Of a DNA stretch of 64,000 nt, positions 22,740-33,380 are shown in pieces. Under the pieces are notes generated by a model. The model saw only the letters and a list, made by a program, of their open reading frames with translations, made no database searches and was not told where the DNA came from. Numbering within the stretch: position 1 is the stretch's first letter; each line of letters opens with the position of its first letter. Made by a program: the position numbers and the translations under genes. The stretch comes from Acanthosepion esculentum (Eukaryota > Mollusca > Cephalopoda > Sepiida > Sepiidae), in NCBI GenBank assembly GCA_964036315.1, contig OZ038482.1, positions 9,850,698-9,914,697 of the forward strand, read 5' to 3'.

Positions 22740-23332
22740 TACAGTGGGGAAAATAAGTATTTCATCCCCTGCTGATTTTCTGAGTTTGCCATCTTACAAA
22801 AATGGGAACGGTCTATAATTTTCAAGGTAGGTTCATCTTGAAAGTGAGAGAATAAAAAAAATTCTAGAAAATCACATTATATTAATTTTTGAACATTTAT
22901 TTCCTTTTTTTTGAAAAAATAAATATTTCACCCCCTACCAACCAGCAATGATTTAGGCCCCACAGACCGGTTATGTGACCAGGAGGCATATAGAATAGTC
23001 ATATTACTCAATTATTACTCCTAATCAAGTACCTAATCAGTACCTGTATAAAAGACACTAGTTCACAGAATCCTTCAATGAATCAGAATCTAATCTCTCC
23101 ACAATGGGAAAGATGAAAGAATTGTCTAAGGATATCTGGGGACAAAACTGTATACCTGCACAATCCTGGAAGGAGCTACAAGATGATTGGCAAGCAGCTA
23201 GGTGAGAAGGAGTTAACTGTTGGGGTGTGATGATAAGAAAATGGAAGAAATACCAATTGACTGTACCTATTTTTGTAAGGTGGCAAACTCAGAAAATCAG
23301 CAGGAGAGGAAATACTTATTTTCCCCATTGTA
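22740..23332 (+). mobile_element. Internally deleted Tc1-like transposon
   Basis: The left inverted repeat starts CAGTGGGGAAAATAAGTATT at 22742. The right one ends AATACTTATTTTCCCCATTG at 23330. Over about 50 bp they differ at only a handful of positions and are flanked by TA. At 23104 an ATG opens MGKMKELSKDIW, then in a shifted frame a helix-turn-helix-like block ends GVMIRKWKKYQLT. This corresponds to the first roughly 60 residues of a Tc1 transposase. The DDE core is missing. The end sequence resembles, from memory, vertebrate Tc1-type consensus ends. The insertion splits the AT-rich tandem repeat. Confidence 0.92.
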
Positions 23333-23770
23333 TAAGTCAAATATCAATAAAGACTTTTCTATAACATCAAGTATAAATAGGGGTCTTATATAAAATTAAA
23401 TGTAAATAGGTATGTTATATAACAAAATTATAAATAAGGATCTTACAATGCATCAAATGGAAATAGGGCTCTTATATAACATTAAATGTAAATAGGTATA
23501 TTAAATAACAAAAATATAAATAGGGGTCTTACAATGCATCAAATGGAAATAGGGGTCTTATATAGCATTAAATGTAAATAGGTATGTTATATAACAAAAT
23601 TATAAATAGGGGTCTTACAATGCATCAAATGGATATGGGGGTCTTTTATAACATTAAATGTAAATAGTTATCTCATATAACAAATATATAAATAGGGGGT
23701 TTCATAATGCATTAAATGGAAATAATGTCTCATGTACAATCAAATATATATAAAGGGTCTTTTATAATCT
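23333..23770. repeat. AT-rich degenerate tandem repeat, right part
   Basis: Continuation of the array: CATCAAATGGAAATAGGG and ATTAAATGTAAATAGGTAT alternate with ACAAAATTATAAATAGGGGT. A composite period of about 115-120 bp is visible at 23446, 23537 and 23622. Confidence 0.85.
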
Positions 23771-24599
23771 TGAATAAAAATTATCTTCATTTTGCTATTG
23801 ACTTATCTTCATTTCACTTTTAAATGGATTTTTTTTATTCTAACATGATTTATTATTATAAATGTTATTTTAGTGGCTACATCTGTTGGAGTTGACATCT
23901 CTTTTGTTCTTGGCCAATTAGCATTTATTTCACTGTTTAAAATAACATGTGTACCTGGTAAATTAGTAATAATCTTTTCCTCTTACAACTCGAGAAAACC
24001 TAAGGCAATTACGTTTTTGATTTGACAAGAGAAAGGAGCCCTTATATTTATTACAAGAGAGATTTTTCAACAAAATAATCCATTAATGAGAAAATGCCAA
24101 TCATTTGACAGTAGGGAAGATGCCAGGGACAACAAATAATTTGTAAATCCCTTGACATAAAAGAAATAGAATTTCCTGGAAGCTTTAGAAGGAAAAAAAA
24201 AAGAATTCTTTTTCATTTCCTCACAATGTGTACATGTTATCTGCTGTCAATAAACAAATTAAGAAAGACCCTTTTGTTTATATTAACTTCAGCAGAATGG
24301 TTTTGTCAGGATAAATAAATTTTCTAAAATAAATTATCATTTGTTCTCACTCACTGTTTTTTCTGCCTCTTGATTTTCAACATCGAACATTTTAAATTGC
24401 TGGACCTACTGAAACAGAAGAAGGATTCTCCTTAGAAATATCAACAGCCCAGGGAAGCGACTCAGTGATGTGATTATTTATTCATTGATAAATGTTAGTT
24501 TCAACATCATTATTTCGTTAGCTTTTCATACTGAATATTTATTAAACCATATTTAACACTTTCACTTCTGCGGGTATTGATTTTCATCCACTACTCTTT
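23771..24599. other. No recognised gene
   Basis: AT-rich sequence with no supported coding region, RNA gene or repeat boundary. Confidence 0.45.
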
Positions 24600-25060
24600 C
24601 TATGTGTACCATATCTATTCCAGATGGCAGTGATCATGGCTCGCCACTGTTTATATCATTGCTGCTGGCAAAGATGACTGGCTGGAGTAGCAGCTGATGG
24701 TGTGCTGGAGCTGATGATGGCTGGCTGGAGATGTGAGTTAGCTGTCTGCTGCTGGAACAGATACTACACTTGGTATCTACTTGACCCCCCACTGAGTCAA
24801 GTTGTGACACACGGTTGATTTTTAACGTGGGGGCCCGAGTGTTTCCACCCGGGCCTCTGGACTTTGCTGGTCTTAGCTTGTCCAAGCTGGTCATAGCTGG
24901 TCTTGGCTGGTCAGAGCTAGACGTAGCCGCGATACTACCAGCGTAGGGACAAATCCCTGTGCCAGGCATGTATCAGTGATCGAAACTCAGCCAAAAGTTA
25001 GCGATCTGAGAACAGATAGTACACTTTGATCCTTGGCTGCAGATTCATGTTTTTGTCTCT
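24600..25060 (+). other. Possible LTR-retroelement leader fragment
   Basis: GC-richer than its surroundings. TTTAACGTGGGGGCCCGAGT (24831-24850) is matched by TTTAACGTGGGGAGCCCGAA at 37331-37350, and the bases before both contain TGTGAC. A TGGGG start resembles a retroelement primer-binding site next to an LTR end, but no full LTR was delimited. The right part has GCTGGTC tandem motifs (24867-24925). The minus-strand open frame 24634-24969 is not recognised. Confidence 0.35.
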
Positions 25061-25429
25061 TTTTTCAGGCCTTTTTATATCTTGGATCCGTTAGACAACA
25101 GTGGAGGGTCCTCGAACATAAAGTTTCTCCATCTAGTTGTTTTTTTTTTAAATGTGGGAGTGCCAACAGGATACAACACATTCTCCTTTATCAACCTCAC
25201 TTCCTGGTACTTGTTCCTCTAACAGTTTGCACAAATTTGTAAAGCAGGTTCACTTTTGAGGTACTCCACAGCTTTCTGCCGCTTGGTACTCTTGGCTTAA
25301 TCTTTGTTGTACTTGCCCCTGTTTTGTCTTTAAATTTTGAGATACTTATATATTTTAATTTATTTGTATTCTGCAGGGATAAAGATTAAATGACAGGGAC
25401 ATAATAATACAATAGATACCCACCCACTT

Positions 25430-25550
25430 CATATGAGCCAGAGAATAGACATCTGAAGATGGCCAGAAGGTACTTGGCCGAAACATTGTGTCTGTAATAA
25501 CATCTATAATAATTGAAATGAGAACAACAGTTTGAATAAATTAATAATAT
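25430..25550 (+). mobile_element. SINE-A copy (3' part)
   Basis: ATGAGCCAGAGAATAGACAT, CTGAAGATGGCCAGAAGGTA, TTGGCCGAAACATTGTGTC and a tail ending GAATAAATTAA follow the SINE-A order. Confidence 0.75.
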
Positions 25551-25699
25551 ATGTATATTGAAAATTCCTCATCTCAAAAATGAAATGCAAAATTATCAAA
25601 AGTGGTATGGATCCACCATTGTAATCAGATATCAGAACCATCTGGTATTGTATGTAAAGGCTCCAAAAATACATTACTGGTGTCCATTAAGATGGTGAC

Positions 25700-26200
25700 A
25701 GTGATTACAGAAGTTTGTTAAGCATATGCAATGTGATAGGTGCTGATCTGGCATCCCGTCTACAGTCACTTTCTCACAGACGTGCTGTGGCTTCTCTCTG
25801 TCTTTTCTACAAATATTTTCATGGCATCTGCTCTGATGAGCTACTTTTACTGGTACCCCAACTGCATGAATCTAAGTGTGCTACTAGGTTGACATCTTGG
25901 TCCCAACCTTTCACTGTCGAAACAGTTAAATGTAACTGCCTTTTCTACTCCAACAGCTTCTTCTCTCGTACTTCCCAACAGTAGAACTCTCTTCCTCTTA
26001 CTTGCTTCCCTGATAGCTATAATCTTCAAATATTCAAGTGTAATATCAATCGACATCTTCTGATGCCTTGATCCTGATCCCCGTCCTTCTCTATATCCTT
26101 TCCTCAAACACCCCTCTTTACTCTTGCTCTCACTCTCTGTAACCCCTTGGGTGCTAGTGGCACACCCGACTTGCTTGGGGTGAAATGCTTAAAAAAATGT
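25700..26200 (+). pseudogene. Jockey/CR1-like LINE 3' end
   Basis: The translation from 25715 reads VIGADLASRLQSLSHRRAVA, CLFYKYFHGICSDELLLLVP, LHESKCATRLTSWSQPFTVE and NSFFSRTSQQ, then a stop. In another frame it continues to the FKCNINRHL end. This is the C-terminal tail found after the RT domain of one LINE family in this window. The 3' untranslated part ends with ACTAGTGGCAC-type sequence and CTTGCTTGGGGTGAAATG (about 26175-26193). Frameshifted and lacking RT, so inactive. Confidence 0.85.
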
Positions 26201-26265
26201 TTCCTCTCTTCATTCAATTTAATCTGATTATTAAACCAGCCATTCTTCTATATGATTCTACCTCT

Positions 26266-26340
26266 GTCCCATAATGATTGTTCCATTGAGTCTATGAAAT
26301 TTGTGCAAAAATGGAACAATCATTATGGGACAGAGATGGG
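26266..26340. repeat. Palindrome at a duplication junction
   Basis: CTCTGTCCCATAATGATTGT (26270) pairs with ACAATCATTATGGGACAGAG (ends about 26334); a loop of about 20 bp separates the arms. It lies at the left edge of the second copy of the LINE 3' end. Confidence 0.9.
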
Positions 26341-26560
26341 AACTCCCTTCCTCCTACTTGCTTCCCTGATAGCTATAATCTTCAAATATTCAAGTGTAAT
26401 ATCAATCGACATCTTCTGATGTCTTGATCTTGAACCACGTCCTTCTCTATATCCTTTCCTCAAACACCCCTCTTTACTCTTGCTCTCACTCTCTGTAACC
26501 CCTTGGGTGCTAGTGGCACACCCGACTTGCTTGGGGTGAAATGCTTATAAAAAATATGTT
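26341..26560 (+). mobile_element. Second copy of the LINE 3' end (356 bp offset)
   Basis: CTTGCTTCCCTGATAGCTAT occurs at 26001 and 26357. From there to CTTGGGGTGAAATGCTTA the two copies are nearly identical, with only a few substitutions. It looks like a recent tandem duplication of about 215 bp with an intervening segment. Confidence 0.92.
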
Positions 26561-26569
26561 CCTGTTATT

Positions 26570-26785
26570 TAGTAGCTGTGAGTTCAATCCCTAGATCACG
26601 CAGTGAAACACTGGTTCAGCAGGGTCAAACAATCACAGAGGCAAAATGGCACAACAGATATCCTAAACAATGGACACCTGAAGAGAGCCAATAAGTACTC
26701 AGTTGAAACATAGTGTTCATAATAACATTTATAGTAATCAAGAAAAGAACAATAGTTTAAATAAATTAAAATGTATATTGTAACT
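26570..26785 (+). mobile_element. SINE-A copy with box-B-like motif
   Basis: GCTGTGAGTTCAATCCC (26574) is a B-box-like motif. It is followed by GGACACCTGAAGAGAGCCAA, CAGTTGAAACATAGTGTTCA and a GTTTAAATAAATTA tail as in the 25.4-kb copy. Confidence 0.75.
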
Positions 26786-26814
26786 CTCATTAATTTCTGT
26801 TTTTCTTGTTTTCA

Positions 26815-27190
26815 TATGTTTTGTGAGTGTTAAATTCTCCAAGTCTTCTTTCCTCAGTGTGTCTGTCCAATAGTATTCCAGCATATTGTTCTACAGAAGG
26901 ATACTGAGAATAGCATGGACCAACTTCTTAAGCAACAAAGAAGTCTTAATGGAAATGGAAACAAAAAAGACACTTATAATCAGAATCAGAAAGAGACAGC
27001 TGAAATTTCTGGGACACATAATGAGGAAAGAAGGTTGACAAATTTGACACTCACAGGATATATCAAAGGCAAAAAGGGACAGGGCAAGGCAGTGGGATAT
27101 CTATCTGATGAATAGGGAGTGAGAGGGATAGAAAAGTTATGGAGGGCTGTGATAGCCCATGTCCTGAAGGCACATAGAAGTCGGTCCCTT
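26815..27190 (+). pseudogene. Inverted pair of RTE-like LINE tail fragments
   Basis: On the plus strand (26883-27190) the sequence encodes blocks like ILFYRRILRIAWTNFLSNKE in broken frames, RKRQLKFLGHIMRKEG-like text, and an RAVIAHVLKAHR terminus near 27150. Just left of it (26815-26880) a short minus-strand piece of the same element is visible (TTCTCCAAGTCTTCTTTCCT). The two oppose each other tail to body. Stop codons interrupt the coding. Confidence 0.75.
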
Positions 27191-27289
27191 CTTCTTGATT
27201 TACATTAGATAACTACCTTGTTCTGATGTTTAGCTTTGAGTGAATTCTTTGTTTACTATTGCTTAGATAGAGAAGAGAAAGAGAAAAAG

Positions 27290-27530
27290 TAACAGAAATT
27301 GAAAAAAAGTACCAGAATTTTTTTAAAAAGTACTAGAAAATCAAGAACAAATACCAGAAATTGAAAAAAAAGTACCAGAAATTGAAGAAAAAATACCAGA
27401 AATTGAATAAAAAGTATCAGAAATTGAAGAAAAAAGTGAAAGAATGAATGAAAGTAAGAAAGAATGACAGAAAAATGAATGAATGAAAGAAAGTGTAAAT
27501 GATGAAGGAAGAATGAAATGTCAAAGAAAA
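27290..27530. repeat. Purine-rich degenerate tandem repeat
   Basis: Seven or so irregular copies of a 20-25-bp unit (AAAAGTACCAGAAATTGAAG) grade into GAATGAAAGAAAG-type purine repeats. Confidence 0.85.
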
Positions 27531-28181
27531 GAAAAAAGAAACTTATATTAATTTCATTTACAACACTGCTTCTTAATTTTATTTTACAAAATTCTAATTT
27601 TCGTTAAACATTTTCATACAACGCCTTTTCATTTGACATAATTGTTTGTTGAAATAAAAGGTGAGATCATTTGAAGTGAATTACAGGAAAATCATGTGAA
27701 GTGAAAGGGAATGGTGGCTGACTAAATACATCAACAAAATTTTAATTAAATTCCAATAATTCTATATTGAGTAAAACTTGTTTATGACTTTAGTTTAAAC
27801 TTTATCAACTCATTAGAATGAGTTGTTCATAGGATTTGCTTTCTTTGTATTTAGCAGCAGTTGGAACACATTGCATCCACAAGCTTATAAACTCATCTCT
27901 CAAAATTGTTTCATCCTCAAAGACTTCTGCCCTGTTTCTATGGTAAGGGTAATATAAGCCGTTTCCTGATATGGAAATATTCAGCATTCATTGACCGCTA
28001 ATCTAATTATAGTAGATAGGATAATGTTATTCCAATAATTATAAGTCGTCAATTGAAAGATAAATAGCTCAAACAATTACAATGGAGAAGCTGACAAGTA
28101 AATTAAGTTCAACATTTAATACAGGAATACTTAAAAATAAACAATAAAAATAAGAGAAAAAATAAAATAAATAAAAATATT
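27531..28181. other. No recognised gene
   Basis: One 60-codon minus frame (27805-27987) is not recognisable. TAGTAGATAGGATAATGTTA occurs here (28013) and again at 28782, a short dispersed match. Confidence 0.4.
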
Positions 28182-28432
28182 AATAAAAGGCCAAAGTTTC
28201 TAGAATTTTCTAGAATTTTCAAATAATAAAAGGCCAGGGTTTCTAGAATTTTCTAGAATTTTCAAACAATAAACGGCCAGGGTTTCTAGAATTTTCTAGA
28301 ATTTTCAAACAATAAACGGCCAGGGTTTCTAGAATTTTCTAGAATTTTCAAACTAAACAGCCAGGGTTTCTAGAATTTTTATAGAATTTTCTAGAATTTT
28401 CAAACAATAAAAGGCCAGGGTTTCTAGAATTA
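28182..28432. repeat. 43-bp tandem repeat, six copies
   Basis: GGCCAGGGTTTCTAGAATTT occurs at 28189 (variant), 28232, 28275, 28318, 28360 and 28413. Each unit contains a doubled TCTAGAATTT block, so it carries XbaI-like palindromes. The fifth unit has an extra block. Confidence 0.95.
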
Positions 28433-29611
28433 CTTGCATAGAAACTTAAAGTTTTATTGGGACTTAGTTGTTCTTATAATTCCAACTTTGCCATTTCCCT
28501 GGTCAGAGTGTTTTTTGTGTTTTGGACTGGCATCTATTTGAAATGAAATTATGTTGTGGTCACCAACAACACCACAAACTCCACACTGGGATGGGTTAAG
28601 TGTTTGTGTGGTGGGTGGTCGGTTGAACTTTCATAGCTAACCCTAACTCCCAATATCTCTTTTTCTCTCCCCCACCAAGAATAAGAAACATTCGTCCAAC
28701 ACAAAAGATTAATACAGTCACCAAAAACAAGTCAGCTCTTGGTAAATTGATTACAAATTCACCAACTGAAATACATGACTATAGTAGATAGGATAATGTT
28801 ATTCATGTTTACAATTATTGTGAGGAGATATAAATAGGTGCCTGTTGTGATAGGAACTATCATACTGCTGGTACACCCAGAAAAGTCATTCCTGTGGGCT
28901 ATAGCAGCTGAACAGGCCAGCATAAACCAAGGAGAAGATTGTGGTTTCACCTGGTATTTACAAGAAGGTAAAAAACCAATAAACCCAAGAAGAAACCTCT
29001 GTGGCATAATTTTCAATAGGAAGTTTAAAGAATATCAATCCAAAGGGCATCTCGAATAAAGTCACAGATTATTATTAGAATTGTGCGTTTAGCAAATTCC
29101 AACATTTTTGGTCTGTTGGAACCAATTTCGAATTACTTAAAAAAAAGAATTAACATATGACAAATTTTAATTGAGAACACCAAAATCTCATATCAGACTC
29201 ATACTAAAGAAAGTCTCAAAATTCTGGAGGCCATTGTAATACAGGGGAAGCAACCAAAATGTTTATAGGTACCTTTAATCCAATGTCTATCTATAATTTG
29301 ATATCTTTTTCCATAAAAGACTGTATATTGAATTGTGTATCTTAAAAAAATGCATATATAAATTAAGTTTGACTCTCATAGATGATGCCACCTTTAAGTG
29401 ACTTGATTGGTTCCAGAAGGTTTAGAAATGCCAGAATTTGCTAAACATGATATTCTTGACAATGACTGTACTGACAGTTGAAAGTACTTGGATGCATATA
29501 ATATATAAATGAACTTAAAATGAAATAAAAAGTTGGAATGACAGACCTTGTCAGTATTGTCTGATAAAGCTTGTTTGAAAGAATTCTTGATGTGTAAATA
29601 CACTTTTATAC

Positions 29612-29615
<4 letters not shown>
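28433..29615. other. No supported gene
   Basis: A pair of overlapping open frames on opposite strands (28759-29016 minus and 28838-29059 plus) shows no domain I recognise. Nothing else is supported. Confidence 0.4.

Positions 29616-29648
<33 letters not shown>
29616..29648. repeat. (TA)n microsatellite
   Basis: TA repeat of about 33 bp. Confidence 0.98.
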
Positions 29649-29651
<3 letters not shown>

Positions 29652-29999
29652 ATTGAATTTGACCCATAAGTTCAGTCTATTCAATTTTTCCTCACTTTCT
29701 GTATAAGCTGACACACATCAATATCAAATTTAAATTTGAATTCTTTGTATTTAATAAAACACTCTTGAATAAATTCTTATTTCCTAAGCTAACTTTATAA
29801 ATGAAGAGGTACTGAAAAGTTCACAGTTTGACCATTTCCCAAAACCAGTATTTAAATGACCAAATATCAAAATACTGATTTGGGGGTGTGGAACAGGCTA
29901 AGAACTTTACAGCACACCCATGTATGTATCAAGTCATTGTTGGAAATTACACTCTAGTCAGATGAACACTTACAGCTAGATAAAAATCAAAGAAACTAG
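29649..29999. other. No recognised feature
   Basis: No supported gene or repeat. Confidence 0.4.
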
Positions 30000-30180
30000 G
30001 GGTAAATAACTCCAACCTCTTTATCTAAATGTAACTGTAGAGGGAGAAGAAGAGGATTAATACCTTTCCTAAGGGTATTAGCACGTAAGTCAATGTAATG
30101 GATTCGACTGGAATTTGAACTTGGCTCTCTGATTCCTTAATCCGAGCCACTATCCATTACTTCACTGTGCCTCCTCTAAC
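30000..30180 (-). mobile_element. SINE-B copy (minus strand)
   Basis: Read on the minus strand: AGGAGGCACAGTGAAGTAAT head, AAGTTCAAATTCCAGTCGAA (B-box-like), CCATTACATTGACTTACGTG, CTAATACCCTTAGGAAAGG. It keeps the head that is less clear in the other two copies. This supports a tRNA-derived family. Confidence 0.8.
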
Positions 30181-30219
30181 TTGATGCATAAATCTCTAAC
30201 AGTTGTTACACAAGTAATG

Positions 30220-30925
30220 TCCAAAGTGAATGCTCTCCACTGACATGAGGTGCAATAAATACATTGAATCAATAGCTTCATCTACCGTAAGGAAAGTTGG
30301 TTCTCTGGGTTGTGCCAGAAAGTTTTTCTCGTCTGAGTCCATCCTTCAAATCTATAAATCAACCATCCGCCCTTGCATGGAATACTGCTGTCATATATGG
30401 TCTGGTGCTCCCGCTGTATGTCTCGAGGTCCTTGACAAAATCCAGAGTCGAATATGCAAGATGTTAAGTTCTGATCTAGCATCTAGTCTACAATCGCTAT
30501 CACACGGACATGCAGTGGCCACCCTCTGTCTCTTCTAAAAGTATTTTCATGGCAACTGTTCTGACAAGCTACTTTTGCTGGTTCCCGGACTGCATGAATT
30601 TAAACGAGCTACCAGGCTGGCACCTCGGTCCCATTATTTCACTGTTGAAATGGCTAAATGTAACTGTCTCTTCTTCTCAGACAGCTTCTTCTTTCGCACT
30701 TCCCGTCCGTGGAACTCCCTTCCCCTTGCTTGCTTCCCTGATGACTATAATCTTCAAATATTCAAGTGTAATGTCAATCGACATCTGACACCCTGAGCTT
30801 GTTCCCCGTCCTTCTCTGTATCCTTTCCCCAAACACACCTCTTTACTCTTGTTCTCAATCCTCTGTAACTCCTTGCATGCTAGTGGCACTCTCACCTTGC
30901 TTGGGGTGAATTGCCTTAATAAAAA
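30220..30925 (+). pseudogene. Jockey/CR1-like LINE 3' end, best-preserved plus copy
   Basis: From about 30235 the frame reads NKYIESIASSTVRKVGSLGC, SESILQIYKSTIRPCMEYCC and HIWSGAPAVCLEVLDKIQSR. This is the RT thumb and connection part. It continues to SSLQSLSHGHAVATLCLF before a stop. In the next frame it resumes LVPGLHEFKRATRLAPRSHY, FFRTSRPWNSLPLACFPDDY and FKCNVNRHLTP (30575-30796). The 3' UTR ends with CTTGGGGTGAATTGCC at about 30915. No YADD box is included; the 5' end is truncated. One frameshift and a few stops separate the blocks, so it is inactive but relatively young. Confidence 0.9.
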
Positions 30926-31965
30926 GAATATATGATATATAGAATAAAGGAAAACAAATTTTCGTTTAAGGGTTTTATTCTGGAACTAATCATGCGGCAA
31001 CTTTGGAAAGTACTTGAAAAACATACGGGCGGATTCAGGCGAGCCTTGTGAGTGAAATTGGATAGATGGATAATTGGATGTTGATAGTTGTGCTAGTATG
31101 AAGTCACTAGTCACCATGACCGTACTGGCCGTGTTCAGGCTGTTGACCAGGCTAGATAATGTGTTCTCTCCTAGAAACTGTAACTAAGGTCTGGGTGTTG
31201 AACAAACACAAATATGTCTGAGAAAGTGTCTGCACCAGGGATCAGCTAGCAGCCCTCGTAGATAGGCATACTCAGATATGAGCAGCTAGCCATTGTATTA
31301 TTAGTCATGGTTAAGAAAAATGGATTTATTTTGTAACTAGTTGGAAGGAAAAAATCTAATAAATGACTCCTATGAGTTGTTGGAAATATGTCAAAGGTCA
31401 GTATGATTAATAATGGTTAGAAGATGACACTTACGAAAATATCAAATTGAAGGTTTTAGTCTTAAGAATCAAATAGATTATGAAAGAGGTACCCCATAGG
31501 TGCAAACAGACTTCCTCCACTTCAATTAACACGCAATCAGAAGAGGTATAAACCCTGGGGTACAGAAAACTCACCAGTGTGTGCAAAACCTCAACAGATG
31601 GAAAAATGTACAAGTAGTGTGTTTAAAACAGTTATCCCCGGTATCAGGATAAAACAGGTGTGAGTGATATGACAAGGCTGTGAATAAACTGCACTTATTA
31701 GTATTATAACATAATATGGATGTCAGTCCAGATTTAATTATCACAGAAAATTTTAAAAAAAGAAGAGAAATTAAAAAAAATAAATAACCGGTTATGTTTA
31801 TCAAAGTATCTATGTGATGGGCTTGAGTGCCTTTTTATTTGACCGTGAATAGTTGGATATAATTAATTAATTATCATTTAGAAGGGAGAAGGTAAAAAAT
31901 GTCCTTATAAAATGAGTTTCTCCCTCACATTTTTCAGTGAAAATTTTTCCCCAGTGAGAAGTATT
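30926..31965. other. No supported gene
   Basis: A GC-richer patch at 31000-31320 resembles interspersed repeat DNA but I could not assign it. Minus-strand frames at 31431-31804 have no recognised domain. Confidence 0.4.
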
Positions 31966-31969
31966 TTGT

Positions 31970-32430
31970 TCGTAAAAAAGAAAAGAATACTGAACTGCTA
32001 CGTGATATCTGTCCTCCTTTATGTCAGCGAATGTTGGACGGTCTCCTCAAAGATGAAGAAGAGACTCGAAGCAACGGAGGTATGGTTCTACAGAAGGAGG
32101 CTAAGGATATCATGGACCGAGCGTGTGATTTTTTTGGAGAGGATGCAAACAAAGAGGAAGCTTATACTTAACAGCAGGAAGAGGCAGCTGAAATTTCTGG
32201 GACAATGAGAAAGGAGCACTTAGAGAATCTGATACTCACAGGGCAAATAGAGGGAAAGGGATACAAGGGAAAGCAACGCGTGATATACATGGTGGGCTTA
32301 GGCAAGTGGATGACTAAACAGGGTCTGGGAGAAGTAGCAAAGGGATAAAACTTATTGAGAACTACAAGAGATAGGAGGAAGTGGAGAGCCATGATCGTCT
32401 ACGTCCTGAACGGACACGGCACATAAAAGA
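31970..32430 (+). pseudogene. RTE-like LINE C-terminal tail
   Basis: One continuous frame gives NCYVISVLLYVSECWTVSSK, MKKRLEATEVWFYRRRLRIS and WTERV, then LERMQTKRKLILNSRKRQLK before a stop. Further on, other frames supply GKWMTKQGLGEVAKG and WRAMIVYVLNGHGT-like coding, ending with GGACACGGCACATAAAAGAA at about 32412-32431. This is the reference copy for the family's C-terminal tail in this window. It lacks the RT palm and starts at the block just after the palm. The family assignment to RTE-like LINEs is by resemblance, not by search. Confidence 0.85.
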
Positions 32431-32549
32431 AGTGAAGATATTCAATTTGAATGAACCAACTCTCGTAAATTGGTCCCAAGAGAGTAGTAGAAAAACATGG
32501 CGATGCAACAGGAAAATGTTAAGAGTCACCAAATATCTTTTCAGGCCAC

Positions 32550-32815
32550 TATGAGAATCACCAGCACGGGGAAGTAATTGAGGAATCGGTAGAGCCGAGT
32601 TCGAATTCCAGTCGAATCCATTACATTCACTTACGTGTTAATACCCTTGGGAAAGGCATGAATCCGTCTCTTCTCCCCCTAGGTATGGGTAAATAGCAGG
32701 ACTGGGTTCTATAGCCTACCTACTGCGGGAAAAAATCTGCCTCGTCAGTCATCTATCGAAAGATACATGATCGCCTAAGCGTGTATCACGCATGGCACAT
32801 AACTGACTGATGATC
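32550..32815 (+). mobile_element. SINE-B copy
   Basis: GAGCCGAGTTCGAATTCCAG (32592) then TCGAATCCATTACATTCACT, TTAATACCCTTGGGAAAGGC and CTCGTCAGTCATCTATCGAA. This is the best-preserved of three copies. Confidence 0.85.
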
Positions 32816-33380
32816 TAGTGACCTTTCACGGACAGTGTATCGGAGATTTGTGGAGGGGGTTCCGTCGGACTCTCTCTGGGTTGTCCGGCTTATCGGCGAG
32901 TGAGTTGAGCGCTTTCTGGTCTGAGTCCTGAGTTTTTATTATCTAGGGATTGATCCAGAATATGCAGCCTTAGAATCTTAGAGAATGCCTTCTTCCACCG
33001 TCTCGCTGGTTCGCCCGTTTTGGGATCATGTCGGCGAGTTGACGGCTCGTATTGATACTGAACATCTTGCGTCCATCGATCTCGCATACATGTGCAACAA
33101 TGTGTCGCCTCCATAGTCCAGGATGAAAAAGTTGGTGTTTCTAACGCTGCTGGCCGTGGCAAGAATGGTGGTGTGGGTGATGCGAATGGAGGGAATCTTA
33201 CAAAACGAGCACTATTCTCATCAGGATATGATTGGATTATTTGTGCATCAGCCCAGGATGAAGATCAGAACTGATCGAATTCGTTTGCCTTCGGCAGATT
33301 TCAACGAAAAGATGGGTGGAAGTTGCGAGTCTGGTTCGCTTGAATCTGTCCAATCTTAGTTTCTTTTTTAAGTCTCCTAA
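32816..33380. other. GC-rich patch with several open frames, unidentified
   Basis: Overlapping open frames lie at 32890-33162 (minus), 33092-33274 (plus) and 33123-33359 (plus). The last begins MKKLVFLTLLAVARMVVWVM, which mimics a signal peptide but continues without any recognised domain. Composition and frame overlap suggest a fragment of a retroelement, unproved. Confidence 0.3.

Noticed and set aside
27805..27987. 60-codon minus-strand frame
   Set aside because: No recognisable motif, repeat family membership or conserved neighbour.
33123..33359. 78-codon frame beginning with a signal-peptide-like MKKLVFLTLLAVA
   Set aside because: No domain follows, two other frames overlap it, and no start context, splice sites or homologous copy support it.
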